Below, one piece after another: positions 22,732 to 30,181 of a DNA stretch of 30,181 nucleotides (within the stretch, counting starts at the first letter, position 1; every line of letters starts with the position of its first letter). The stretch comes from DAOQAU01 sp964640325 (GTDB taxonomy: Bacteria > Cyanobacteriota > Vampirovibrionia > Gastranaerophilales > Gastranaerophilaceae): the NCBI GenBank assembly GCA_964640325.1, contig CAZXID010000023.1:1-30181 (forward strand), in the 5' to 3' direction. The position numbers and the translations under genes were made by a program. The notes under the pieces were generated by a model that was given only the letters and a program-made list of their open reading frames with translations, was not told the DNA's origin and searched no databases.

Positions 22732-23724
22732 ATGGCTAGACAATGTGTGCTAAAGACGGAAAAGTCTAATAATTTATTTAAAAGTTTACAGCAAAAATAT
22801 ATTGATGAAACAGATTGGGAAGAATTTGAAGGAGAGGATTTAATCCAGGAGTGCAAAACATTTAATTCTATTTCAAATGAAGACGATATTCTGCAGATGT
22901 ATTTAAAAGATGTCGGAAGGGTTAAGCTTCTATCCGGCAATGAAGAAAAAAGTCTGGGAAAAACAATTAAAGAAAAAAGGGACATTAAAGCAGATATTGC
23001 AAAAAGAAAACTTATTCAGGCAAATTTGCGTCTGGTTGTCAGTATTGCAAAAAAATATATAGGGCAAGGCGTTCTTTTTATGGATTTGGTTCAGGAAGGC
23101 TCTTTAGGGCTTATCCGTGCGGCAGAAAAATACGATTATTCAAAAGGGTTTAAGTTTTCGACTTATGCAACCTGGTGGATAAAGCAGACAATTATAAGGG
23201 CAATTTCAAACTATTCTCGCTCAATAAGAATTCCTGTACATATGACAGATAAAATAAGAAGGTATAAAAAGATTGCCTCCGAGCTCAATTTTGTGCTGGG
23301 TAGAGAAGCAACCGAAAAAGAAATTGCAGAAAAAATGGGGCTGAGTGTAAAAAAAATTCTTTCAATTAAGCGCTCGATAATTAAAGAGCCTCTTAGTCTT
23401 GATAGTCCTGTTACCGATGATTTAACCGTCGAAGATTATGTCCAAGACGCCAAAAGTAGTCTGCCCGAAGAAAAAACAAGCATGAATGCTCTCTGTGACG
23501 GTATGGAACGTCTTTTGGACGAACTTGATGAAAGGGAGAAAAAAATTCTCACTTATAGATTCGGGATAAACGGGGCACAGACAAAAACATTGGAGCAGTT
23601 AGGAAATTTAATGGGATTTTCTAAGGAAAGAATCAGGCAGCTTGAAGACGGAGCAATTAAGAAATTAAGACAGCAGGAAAATATCAGACATTTTAAAGAT
23701 TTTATAACCGAAAATGATTTTTAA
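22732..23724 (+). CDS. RNA polymerase sigma factor, RpoD/SigA family
   Basis: This 330-residue sigma-70 factor has region 1.2 (DDILQMYLKDVGRVKLLSGNEE, 51-73), region 2 with the core-binding DLVQEGSLGLIRAAEKYDYSKGFKFSTYATWWIKQ (118-152), region 3 (about 172-247), and region 4 with the helix-turn-helix LEQLGNLMGFSKERIRQLEDGAIKKLR (287-313). The FSTYATWWIKQ -10-recognition segment is that of primary/group 2 factors. Region 1.1 is missing and the N-terminus is short, so it may be the housekeeping factor of a reduced type or a group 2 factor. GGAGG precedes the ATG. Its stop overlaps that of the convergent metalloprotease gene. Confidence 0.93.
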   Translation: MARQCVLKTEKSNNLFKSLQQKYIDETDWEEFEGEDLIQECKTFNSISNEDDILQMYLKDVGRVKLLSGNEEKSLGKTIKEKRDIKADIAKRKLIQANLRLVVSIAKKYIGQGVLFMDLVQEGSLGLIRAAEKYDYSKGFKFSTYATWWIKQTIIRAISNYSRSIRIPVHMTDKIRRYKKIASELNFVLGREATEKEIAEKMGLSVKKILSIKRSIIKEPLSLDSPVTDDLTVEDYVQDAKSSLPEEKTSMNALCDGMERLLDELDEREKKILTYRFGINGAQTKTLEQLGNLMGFSKERIRQLEDGAIKKLRQQENIRHFKDFITENDF

Positions 23725-24926
23725 AGATAAATTATATTCGGCAATTTAGAGCCTATAATTTCATTAAACTGTTGGGAATTATATTTAACAAACTGAGTGT
23801 AATTAAAAAAATCTTTGTAAAAAAAGTTCATAGAATTTTTACAAGGATTACTTTGAAGTTTTTCCAAAGCACGGGTGCTTTTCTGATAAGCAAGTGATTC
23901 ATTTTTTGCAATGTTTTCAAGCACTGAAAATATTTTATTTTTATTTTGAATATCACATTCAGCCATAATTTCTTTAATAATTTTTAAATATTCAAGAGCT
24001 CTTTGAACAGGGGGTTTTTCAAAAAATTTAAAATTTAAATTATTACATCTTTCAAATTTTTTTATAAGTGAAAAATAAATTTGTTCATATTTATCCGAAG
24101 GAAAGATTACAGGTTTTATTTCTTGTGATAATACATTCATCGCATGGGTGTATTCATGAACGATTCCCTCAATAATTCCATTTCTGTTTTTGTCAAAATC
24201 AATTCCCAATACGCTTTTAACATTCCCGTTAGAATCTAAAGAGCTGAATGTTAGATGCTCCCCAAATTTGTCTTGAAAAATAGGATAACTTTTTTTATTT
24301 ACGACTTCAAAATTAACATCAAGACCATAATCTTTAACTAATTTATCCAAAACCTCTCTTACTGATTTTAAATCCAAATCGCCTGCCTGATTAAGCCTGC
24401 ACCCCAGCTCATCAATTACTTTTGAAATAAAGCTTAAATCATTTTTGCCGTAAATCACTTCTGTTATTTCATGAACAAATTTTGCAAGTGACCTTTTAGG
24501 GTCTATGGCGTTTTCTCTTGTTTTTTCGATTTTATCAAAGTTGATAAACAAATCAGTTTTAGGGCTTGCCTGAGAAAAATTAACTTGACTGAAAACGAGA
24601 GGAGGATTTTCGATTATATCTTTAAATTTAGATTGTTTGATATCTTTTAATTCAAAATTAAAATCTTTAAAAAACAATTTAATAAACCAATTTAATTTAT
24701 CAGACAGCTGACTGCTTGAATTTTCTTCACACAAAAGCTTTAAAAAACTCTCTTTGAATTTTTGCCCGTTTTCCAGAACTTCCTTGCTCAAGTAGCTGTT
24801 TATATTCCCCGAAAAAGAAACCGTGTCTTGCTTAAGTTCTTTATTTGCAAAATTCAAGGGTTTTGTTTGATTTACAAATTCGGTTTTAATATTATTTGAG
24901 GGCAAATTAATACTTGGGATAAACAT
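23721..24926 (-). CDS. Putative zinc metalloprotease with HEYTH motif, unknown family
   Basis: This 401-residue protein has HEYTH at 257-261 in GIIEGIVHEYTHAMNVL, a canonical HExxH zinc site in a helix. A glutamate in KNESLAYQ (Glu343) is a plausible third ligand, as in gluzincins. A second HExx sequence, HEITE (152-156), lies upstream in a similar helix. The N-terminus carries a short motif, LKQDTVSFSGN (31-41), that I associate loosely with other proteins of this lineage. No Sec signal peptide or membrane segment is seen. ATG 24926 has AAAGG nine bases upstream; a further 13 codons upstream are open but unsupported. The target is unknown, and I do not recognise a named family. Confidence 0.7.
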   Translation of the reverse strand: MFIPSINLPSNNIKTEFVNQTKPLNFANKELKQDTVSFSGNINSYLSKEVLENGQKFKESFLKLLCEENSSSQLSDKLNWFIKLFFKDFNFELKDIKQSKFKDIIENPPLVFSQVNFSQASPKTDLFINFDKIEKTRENAIDPKRSLAKFVHEITEVIYGKNDLSFISKVIDELGCRLNQAGDLDLKSVREVLDKLVKDYGLDVNFEVVNKKSYPIFQDKFGEHLTFSSLDSNGNVKSVLGIDFDKNRNGIIEGIVHEYTHAMNVLSQEIKPVIFPSDKYEQIYFSLIKKFERCNNLNFKFFEKPPVQRALEYLKIIKEIMAECDIQNKNKIFSVLENIAKNESLAYQKSTRALEKLQSNPCKNSMNFFYKDFFNYTQFVKYNSQQFNEIIGSKLPNIIYL

Positions 24927-25012
24927 TTTTAGGCGCCTTTCAAAAAAGAAAAGAAGGGTGAACAAAAATAATTGCCCAGAAATTCTTTAAAAATGAAATC
25001 ATTTTACATTTT

Positions 25013-26290
25013 TTAATATTTTTCTATATATGCCTGTACGTCAAACTTATTTTTACAGCCCTGTGCGCTCATGTAGCGGATTTTCCCCATAACAGGTCTT
25101 GAAGAAAAAGCCCTGTCGTGCACTCCTGCTATTGACCATAAAATACCAACGTATCCGTTCGGGTCGTTTCCGTCAAGTGCATATTTGTCATTCAGATAAA
25201 TTGCGATTTCAAGTGCTTCCTCGGGGCTTTTTGACCATTCAAGAATTTTCTTTGCCCAGTACATTCTCATATATCCGTGGATTTTGCCGTTTTGAACCAA
25301 ATCTTTTTGCGCCGTGTTCCAAAGCTCATCGTGGGTTTTTGCAGCTTCAAAAGCATCCAAGTCATAAATATAAGTTCTTATGTCAAATTTGTGCTCTTCC
25401 AATGTTTTTTGAGCCCAAGCAGGCGCGCTTTTAAGTGATTGAAAATCTTTTGAATAAAGACAAAAATTATCCGCAAGCTCTTTTCTTACAATTAATTCTT
25501 CCAAAAAGGCCTCTTTATTTTCTCTTGAAGCATTTGATTTTAAGACTTCAAGAGCAACTCTTTGGGCTGAAATCTGCCCGCTGTGAATATACGGCGAAAG
25601 CCTTGAAACATAATCTTTTGTCGGGTCATTTTTTAACTCGGCGTAATAATTAAGCTTGTTTTCAATAAAATCTTGCATTTTTTTGTACGCGTCAGATTTT
25701 TCAATAGGAAAAGGATTTTTAAATTCGGTTAAAAACCGCTCGATGTGTGAATAAATTTTTCTTCTTAAGGTGGCGGCAGAAAATTCTTGTTTGTCAGAGA
25801 TAAACCTTGCAGGAATTATGTTGTGCGAATCCACTTCAAAGAGGGCTTTGGCGGCAAAATCTTTAGATTTTGCCGCCTTGTCAAATTGTAAAACCGGATT
25901 AAAATCAAATATAATAACCCCTGCGTTTTTAAGATAATTTTGGATATTATTTTGTACAATTTCAAAATCAATATCATTTTTTTTTGCCTGCAAACTTAGA
26001 TTTTTAATATGAGGCATATTAAATTCAATTTGTCTTTTTGAATAAATATTTTCATCTAAATGGCAAAGTATTTTTAATTTTTTGCCTTTTTTTTGTGCCA
26101 TGTCATAGGCAAAAATAAACCCACAATTATCTTCGAATCGAAGCTCTCTACTCATAAGATAAACAATATTCCCTGAACCGAGTTTATCATTCAGCACAAA
26201 AACCCTTGCCTCATCAATATTTTCAGGGCAAGAGAATTTGTCTGACACAAAATCTAACATCAAATTTCTTTTAACCGACGGTTTTAGCAT
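25013..26290 (-). CDS. Class II deoxyribodipyrimidine photolyase
   Basis: This 425-residue protein matches class II CPD photolyases, which use FAD and blue light to split cyclobutane pyrimidine dimers. Signatures are VYLMSRELRFEDNCGFIFAY near the N-terminus, FLEELIVRKELADNFCLY, THDELWNTAQKDLVQNGKIHG, YMRMYWAKKILEWSKSPEEAL, and DGNDPNGYVGILWSIAGVHDR, followed by GKIRYMS near the C-terminus. These fix the FAD-binding helical domain and the DNA-facing site. The start is ATG 26290, six bases after a TATAAT and with no ribosome binding site; an alternative is the methionine at residue 11. It sits between the helicase-nuclease and the metalloprotease genes. Confidence 0.93.
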   Translation of the reverse strand: MLKPSVKRNLMLDFVSDKFSCPENIDEARVFVLNDKLGSGNIVYLMSRELRFEDNCGFIFAYDMAQKKGKKLKILCHLDENIYSKRQIEFNMPHIKNLSLQAKKNDIDFEIVQNNIQNYLKNAGVIIFDFNPVLQFDKAAKSKDFAAKALFEVDSHNIIPARFISDKQEFSAATLRRKIYSHIERFLTEFKNPFPIEKSDAYKKMQDFIENKLNYYAELKNDPTKDYVSRLSPYIHSGQISAQRVALEVLKSNASRENKEAFLEELIVRKELADNFCLYSKDFQSLKSAPAWAQKTLEEHKFDIRTYIYDLDAFEAAKTHDELWNTAQKDLVQNGKIHGYMRMYWAKKILEWSKSPEEALEIAIYLNDKYALDGNDPNGYVGILWSIAGVHDRAFSSRPVMGKIRYMSAQGCKNKFDVQAYIEKY

Positions 26291-26296
26291 TGCTGA

Positions 26297-26325
26297 ATTA
26301 TAACTTGAAATAATAAATAATTAAA
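26297..26325 (-). promoter_or_regulatory. Promoter placed for a leaderless photolyase transcript
   Basis: Minus strand: TTTAAT (26325-26320), 17 bases, TATAAT (26302-26297). The -10 box ends six bases before the ATG at 26290, so initiation would fall at the start codon. Confidence 0.45.
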
Positions 26326-26423
26326 TATCCAAACTAGATATAATCTGTCCTTGCGGTGAGAATTTCAGTCCAACGCGGCAATTTAAGAAACTAGACTTTT
26401 AGATTAATTCATCAGAAATAAAT

Positions 26424-29400
26424 TTATTCAATCAAAACTCTATCCAGACATGCTTTTGGAGAATACTGCCATTCACGGAAGGTTATTCTGTGAATCTTAA
26501 ATCCTGAGCGCTCTAAAATCGACTGTTTTTTGAGGTTGCTTCCGGAAAGTTTTTTGGCATCTTCCACCCCGTCACATTCGATTGCAATTTTATCATTTAT
26601 AAGCAAATCAAGGCTAAAGCCTGCTATTTCAATCCCTGCTTTGACCTCATGGCCTAAATCACGAATTGCCTGAGCAACTTCACGCTCAAAATCGTTTTTA
26701 TAAAAATTTTCGTCAATTTCTTTGTTTTCAATAGCCTGTTGTTTATTTTGATATTCTTGCAGGTAACTCAAATAACTTCTTAAAAGCCCGTCAGGTAATT
26801 CTTTTGGGTCTCTTGAGATAAAGTTAATCATTTTGTAACGAGCCCTTGTTATTGCCACGTTAAACAAATTCGGTTTTTGCAGGAAAGTAAGGCTTTGTAC
26901 AAAACTGTTGCTTGCAAATGCCCAGGAAATGAGCATTATATCTCTTTCATCACCTTGGAAGGTGTGAGCTGTGCCGATTTCTATGCTGTGTTTTCGTATC
27001 ATGTGCTCAGATAGAACTCGCGCAACTGAAGTTTTAAGCTGTTCCACCTGTGCCCTGAATGGAGAAATTATGCCGATAGAAGTGGGATTATCAGGATTTT
27101 TGCGCTCGTCCTCAATAATAAGTTCCTGTAATTTTTTCACAACCGCCTCAACTTCTGGCAAGTTTCTTGTAGCGTCAAAATCGACTTTGCCATCAGGAAC
27201 TTGAACAAGTTCTAAAGCCCTATCACTGTTACCTCTTCTCATAATTCTTATTCTGCTTCCGTAAAATTCGTCATTTGAAAAATTAATAATCGGAGGCAGA
27301 CTTCTAAAGTGTTCATCCAACAAAACAGGGTTCATTGAGTAATAATTTGCCAAATCAAACATTGAATTTGTCCTGAATCGCCACATTAACTGATATTTGT
27401 CGGGTATCGAATATTGGCTCAGGAATGATTGTTCTTTAGCTTTTTCCAAAAATGAAAGGTGCGGAAGTTGTTTGTCATCGCCTACTACAACGGCTCTTTT
27501 TGCCCTGTAAAGGATAGGAAAACAGCTTGCGATATCGCATTGGGAAGCCTCATCGATAATCGCAACATCAAAAAGTCCCGGTTTCATAGGAAGCGAGCCC
27601 GAAATGGCATAAGTTGTCACGCACCAGCATGGAAAGGCTTCTAACAGCGGCTTAAAATCTTCGCCCTCAAGCAATCTGTTTTGAAGGTTTTTCTTTCTTT
27701 CCACAAGTGATTTTGTGTGCACGATAAGCCTTTGACGTTTTATTTGGTCACGCAAAAGTCCTTTTAGCGACTCTCTGCGTTTGCTTTTTAAAATATCAAT
27801 GGCAAGGTTTCTTTGTTTGCGCTTAAGCATGCGGATTTGTTCTGCCATGACATGTAAGTTGCCGAGTTTTTGAATGTTTGCTTCAATTAAGCGCATTTCG
27901 CAAGCGGTTTTGGAAAATTCAAGTTCTTGTGCCAGTCTGCTTAAATTTTCATAATTTTCGTTAAAATCATTCAATTTTAATAATTTTTTAAGTTTATTTT
28001 TGCTTGAATAGTTTGAAATCGATACAAAAAACCCTGTTTTTTCAAGATTTTTTTCGATTGTGGAAATAAGATTTTCCACCTGCTCTATTTCAGCTTTTTT
28101 AAGCATTTCTTGTATAAATTGAGGCTGCCCCAAAGTTTTTTCTTGATTGTTTTTTTGAATAAAAAGTTCGTGCCAGTTTTGTTCAAGTTTTATAATTTGC
28201 TCTGATTTGTTTTCTAAATCTTTAATAGTATGTAGCAACTCTTTCATGTCTTTTACATCTGCAAAAATGGCATTTTCATATTCGCTGTCTAAATCAACCT
28301 TGTTGGAAAGCAAATCTTGAAGCTGAAAACTTAATTGCTTTTGGTAATTGAGCCTTCCGGCACGAAGTGCCAGAAATGGTGCTCCGAGCTCATTAAGCCT
28401 TTCTGATACCACATCAACTGCTTTGTCCATGCGCGATGCCACTAAAACGGTTTTCCCGTTTGCAATTAAGTGCGAAACAAGATTTACAATTGTCTGCGAT
28501 TTTCCTGTTCCAGGGGGGCCGTAAACTGCTACAAAATGATTATTTTCAAGACTTTTTATAACATTTTCCTGCGAATCGCTCAATGATAAAGGCGTAACTG
28601 CAGCAAAATCCTTCAAGTCTTTTAATTGTTTAATCGGATTGTCAACAAGCTTGCCTTTTGTCTGTAAATATTCTTCGTTTATAATGTTTAGGGCTGTTTC
28701 TCTGTACATTCCGCTTGGCTTTTCGGCTATCTGCATAAGTTCGTGCAAAACCCCTGCCGTGATAGAAGGTCTTTTGGTCAGAATTATCGAACATTGGTTT
28801 GTTAAAGTTATTTTTTCCAGTTTGACGGCAGTCTTAACACTGCTTTCTTCCACAACTTCTTCCAAATTATCGAAATCTACTTTTTCAACTTCATTATAGA
28901 AATCTTTTTCTAAATTATCCTCGTCAACATCTTCTGAATGGTCAATTTTTATTTCAATGTCGGGGATAATTGATTTAAGCGTGGTTATAAAAATATCCAA
29001 TTTTTCATCTGTTATGGGCAGTTCGGGCACAACGTCCAAAAGTCCTTCCAAAAGCTGTTCGACTTCGTCTTCATCATCATTTTTCTTCATCATCGCCGTA
29101 AGCGCACCGGTATTTAGGGACAAAAATTCGTCTTGAAGCATGCAGTTTATGTTAATTCCGTTTCGCTCCAGTTTACATGGCATGTACAAAAGCGGGGTTA
29201 AAAATTCATTTTGTTTTTTGTTTTTTGAGCTTTTTCCGACCAAAAACAGGTAGCCGTAGATTAAATATTTGTCTTTTTGGCTCAGTTCGCTTTGAATCAT
29301 CAATTCTGTAATTTTGCTGTCAGAACCGTCAAGGCGAAGATATTGGCCAAAATTGTGAAACAAAAATTCTTCGTCTTTGAGAAAAATCCATTTGTTATCT

Positions 29401-29534
29401 TTATCTTGCTTTAAATTTCTGAATGTTGCACTTTTTACCTCTTCGCGAACACAGTCGTGAAGATATTGGCTCAGTTTTTTGATGAAACTGTTATTAAATG
29501 CCGAATTTAGTGCCCTTGTCGCTTCTTGAAGCAT
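26424..29534 (-). CDS. Superfamily 1 helicase fused to a PD-(D/E)XK nuclease
   Basis: This 1036-residue protein has an N-terminal part without a known motif (1-330, with an acidic region near 150-235), then a UvrD/Upf1-like SF1 helicase core: Walker A GPPGTGKS (339-346), Walker B AIIDEASQCD (658-667), VVVGDDKQLPH, motif V-like HTFQGDERD (857-865) and motif VI NVAITRARY. A long helical insertion (about 420-620) separates the halves. The C-terminus (about 945-1036) has SLDLLINDKIAIECDG, a PD-(D/E)XK-type active-site strand pair of the Vsr/DUF559-like (REase_MTES_1575) nuclease group, and LKKQSILERSGFKIHRIT. COG1112-type helicase-nuclease proteins act in DNA or RNA repair or in phage defence. 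AAGGA lies before the ATG. No partner gene is adjacent. Confidence 0.87.
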   Translation of the reverse strand: MLQEATRALNSAFNNSFIKKLSQYLHDCVREEVKSATFRNLKQDKDNKWIFLKDEEFLFHNFGQYLRLDGSDSKITELMIQSELSQKDKYLIYGYLFLVGKSSKNKKQNEFLTPLLYMPCKLERNGININCMLQDEFLSLNTGALTAMMKKNDDEDEVEQLLEGLLDVVPELPITDEKLDIFITTLKSIIPDIEIKIDHSEDVDEDNLEKDFYNEVEKVDFDNLEEVVEESSVKTAVKLEKITLTNQCSIILTKRPSITAGVLHELMQIAEKPSGMYRETALNIINEEYLQTKGKLVDNPIKQLKDLKDFAAVTPLSLSDSQENVIKSLENNHFVAVYGPPGTGKSQTIVNLVSHLIANGKTVLVASRMDKAVDVVSERLNELGAPFLALRAGRLNYQKQLSFQLQDLLSNKVDLDSEYENAIFADVKDMKELLHTIKDLENKSEQIIKLEQNWHELFIQKNNQEKTLGQPQFIQEMLKKAEIEQVENLISTIEKNLEKTGFFVSISNYSSKNKLKKLLKLNDFNENYENLSRLAQELEFSKTACEMRLIEANIQKLGNLHVMAEQIRMLKRKQRNLAIDILKSKRRESLKGLLRDQIKRQRLIVHTKSLVERKKNLQNRLLEGEDFKPLLEAFPCWCVTTYAISGSLPMKPGLFDVAIIDEASQCDIASCFPILYRAKRAVVVGDDKQLPHLSFLEKAKEQSFLSQYSIPDKYQLMWRFRTNSMFDLANYYSMNPVLLDEHFRSLPPIINFSNDEFYGSRIRIMRRGNSDRALELVQVPDGKVDFDATRNLPEVEAVVKKLQELIIEDERKNPDNPTSIGIISPFRAQVEQLKTSVARVLSEHMIRKHSIEIGTAHTFQGDERDIMLISWAFASNSFVQSLTFLQKPNLFNVAITRARYKMINFISRDPKELPDGLLRSYLSYLQEYQNKQQAIENKEIDENFYKNDFEREVAQAIRDLGHEVKAGIEIAGFSLDLLINDKIAIECDGVEDAKKLSGSNLKKQSILERSGFKIHRITFREWQYSPKACLDRVLIE

Positions 29535-29562
29535 GTTTCACATCCTTATATTCATATAAATC

Positions 29563-29786
29563 ACGTCACCCTGAACTGGTCTTCTCTTCTTGTTCTCGAG
29601 CTTTAGCGAGAGTTACAAGGGAGAGTATCGCTTGCGATGTATCAGGGGCTCACAAGCATTCTTCCCTGAGATGCTGGTACTATTGTGAATTCTATCATGG
29701 AGTGGTTTATTTTAGCAAACCGCAAGGACATTTTCTACGGCTCGTTTTTCGCCTTGAAAAGAAGTCAAATAAATTCAGCATGACGT
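29563..29786. repeat. 224-bp element with imperfect terminal inverted repeats
   Basis: Left end ACGTCACCCTGAACT (29563-29577) and right end ATTCAGCATGACGT (29773-29786) are inverted copies with three mismatches in 15 bases. The interior holds small hairpins such as ATCGC-TT-GCGAT and TCAGGG/CCCTGA. It fills most of the 302-base gap between the helicase-nuclease and cca-like genes. A 97-codon open frame across it is not credible as a protein. The ends are related to the 27-bp units in the metG leader. Confidence 0.6.
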
Positions 29787-29823
29787 ATTAGTTTTTACTA
29801 TACACTATTTTCTTATTTTACGC

Positions 29824-29829
29824 TAAAAT
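29824..29829 (+). promoter_or_regulatory. -10 box placed for a leaderless transcript of the cca-like gene
   Basis: TAAAAT, preceded by CGC, ends seven bases before the ATG at 29837. Initiation would coincide with the start codon. No ribosome binding site precedes the ATG. Confidence 0.4.
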
Positions 29830-29836
29830 GTTGCTC

Positions 29837-30181
29837 ATGGACATCATTAATCTATATGATAAATATAATAATTATTTTAATGCTGATTTGAAGGCGATTT
29901 TTGAGCGCTGCTCAAAAATCGCCTCAAAAAACAAGACAAAAATCTATCTGATAGGCGGGCTGGTAAGGGATCTGATGCTTGACAGAGAAAGTCATGATAT
30001 TGACATTATAGTAGAAGGTGATGCGATTAAATTTGCAAAAATTTTGCAAAAACAAATAGGGGTAAAAATTTTGAGCCTGCATAAACCTTTCGGTACCGTA
30101 AAAGTTGAAATTAATGGAATAAAAATTGATTTTGCCTCAACAAGAAGCGAAACATACCCTCAAAAAGGACATTTGCCAGGG
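29837..30181 (+). CDS. cca: CCA tRNA nucleotidyltransferase/poly(A) polymerase family, N-terminal part
   Basis: An open frame runs from ATG 29837 to the window edge (115 codons, no stop). The protein begins MDIINLYDKYNNYFNADLKA and contains the class II nucleotidyltransferase signature IYLIGGLVRDLML, then the metal-binding DIDIIVEGDAI (catalytic DxD of the polymerase beta fold), and further on KPFGTVKVEING with IDFASTRSE. This is the start of the enzyme that adds CCA to tRNA 3' ends, or a close relative; the C-terminal domains lie outside. The coding sequence contains a perfect 15-bp hairpin about 55 bases after the ATG. Confidence 0.85.
   Translation, partial: MDIINLYDKYNNYFNADLKAIFERCSKIASKNKTKIYLIGGLVRDLMLDRESHDIDIIVEGDAIKFAKILQKQIGVKILSLHKPFGTVKVEINGIKIDFASTRSETYPQKGHLPG
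29892..29924 (+). repeat. Perfect 15-bp hairpin inside the cca-like gene
   Basis: AGGCGATTTTTGAGC (29892-29906), loop GCT, GCTCAAAAATCGCCT (29910-29924). It encodes KAIFERCSKIAS in frame. No T-run follows, so it is not a terminator on the plus strand. Confidence 0.8.

Noticed and set aside
26291..26423. Possible small RNA or riboswitch between helicase and photolyase genes
   Set aside because: A short TTGC/GCAA pairing is present but no known riboswitch consensus or strong stem was found on either strand.
29498..29791. 97-codon plus-strand open frame
   Set aside because: It spans the 224-bp repeat element and part of the helicase gene antisense; its composition (SRHPELVFSSC and similar) is repeat-derived.
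1..30181. CRISPR array, tRNA or rRNA genes
   Set aside because: No regularly spaced direct repeats with unique spacers, no cloverleaf and no rRNA-like sequence was seen. The only tandem repeats are the short heptamer arrays.

Overview
The window looks like chromosomal DNA from a low-G+C (about one third by eye), Gram-negative-type anaerobe. My best guess is a non-photosynthetic cyanobacterial relative (Melainabacteria/Vampirovibrionia, perhaps Gastranaerophilales). The case rests on the gene mix: a DUF3536-type GH57 protein, a class II photolyase, a secretin with PilB/PilC, a LytR-CpsA-Psr protein and a four-subunit 2-oxoacid:ferredoxin oxidoreductase. Small heptamer arrays and palindromic repeats lie between genes. 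The taxonomy is inference. TGA is used as a stop, and prfB carries its classical frameshift, so the code is standard.

Left part (1-7922): a very long coiled-coil protein on the minus strand runs off the left edge. Divergent from it is an operon of ferredoxin, alpha, beta and gamma subunits of a 2-oxoacid:ferredoxin oxidoreductase whose alpha subunit looks VorB-like. Then come a small coiled-coil protein, methionyl-tRNA synthetase behind a leader holding two palindromic hairpins, and peptide release factor 2 read through a +1 frameshift.

Middle (7919-15121, minus strand): a type IV pilus/type II secretion assembly operon, in transcription order a PilP/GspC-like bitopic protein, secretin, PilB/GspE ATPase, PilC/GspF membrane protein, a 97-aa protein and a short-chain dehydrogenase. 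No pilM, pilN, pilO or pilin is visible.

Right of this (15339-23724, plus strand): a double U32-family protein with a cysteine cluster, a small exported protein, a GH57/DUF3536 protein, MazG, a LytR-CpsA-Psr protein and an RpoD-family sigma factor. Most appear to have their own promoter, often of the form TG(C/T)TAWAAT.

Last part (23721-29534, minus strand): a HEYTH putative metalloprotease, a class II photolyase and a 1036-aa helicase fused to a PD-(D/E)XK nuclease. A 224-bp repeat element with imperfect terminal inverted repeats follows, then the start of a CCA-adding enzyme/poly(A) polymerase gene that runs off the right edge.

Most of the content is housekeeping. The unusual signals are the repeats (heptamer arrays that supply stop codons, covarying hairpins, a 15-bp perfect hairpin inside the cca-like gene), several genes whose -10 box sits 6-7 bases before the ATG, two convergent gene pairs sharing a palindromic stop, and the helicase-nuclease and metalloprotease proteins.
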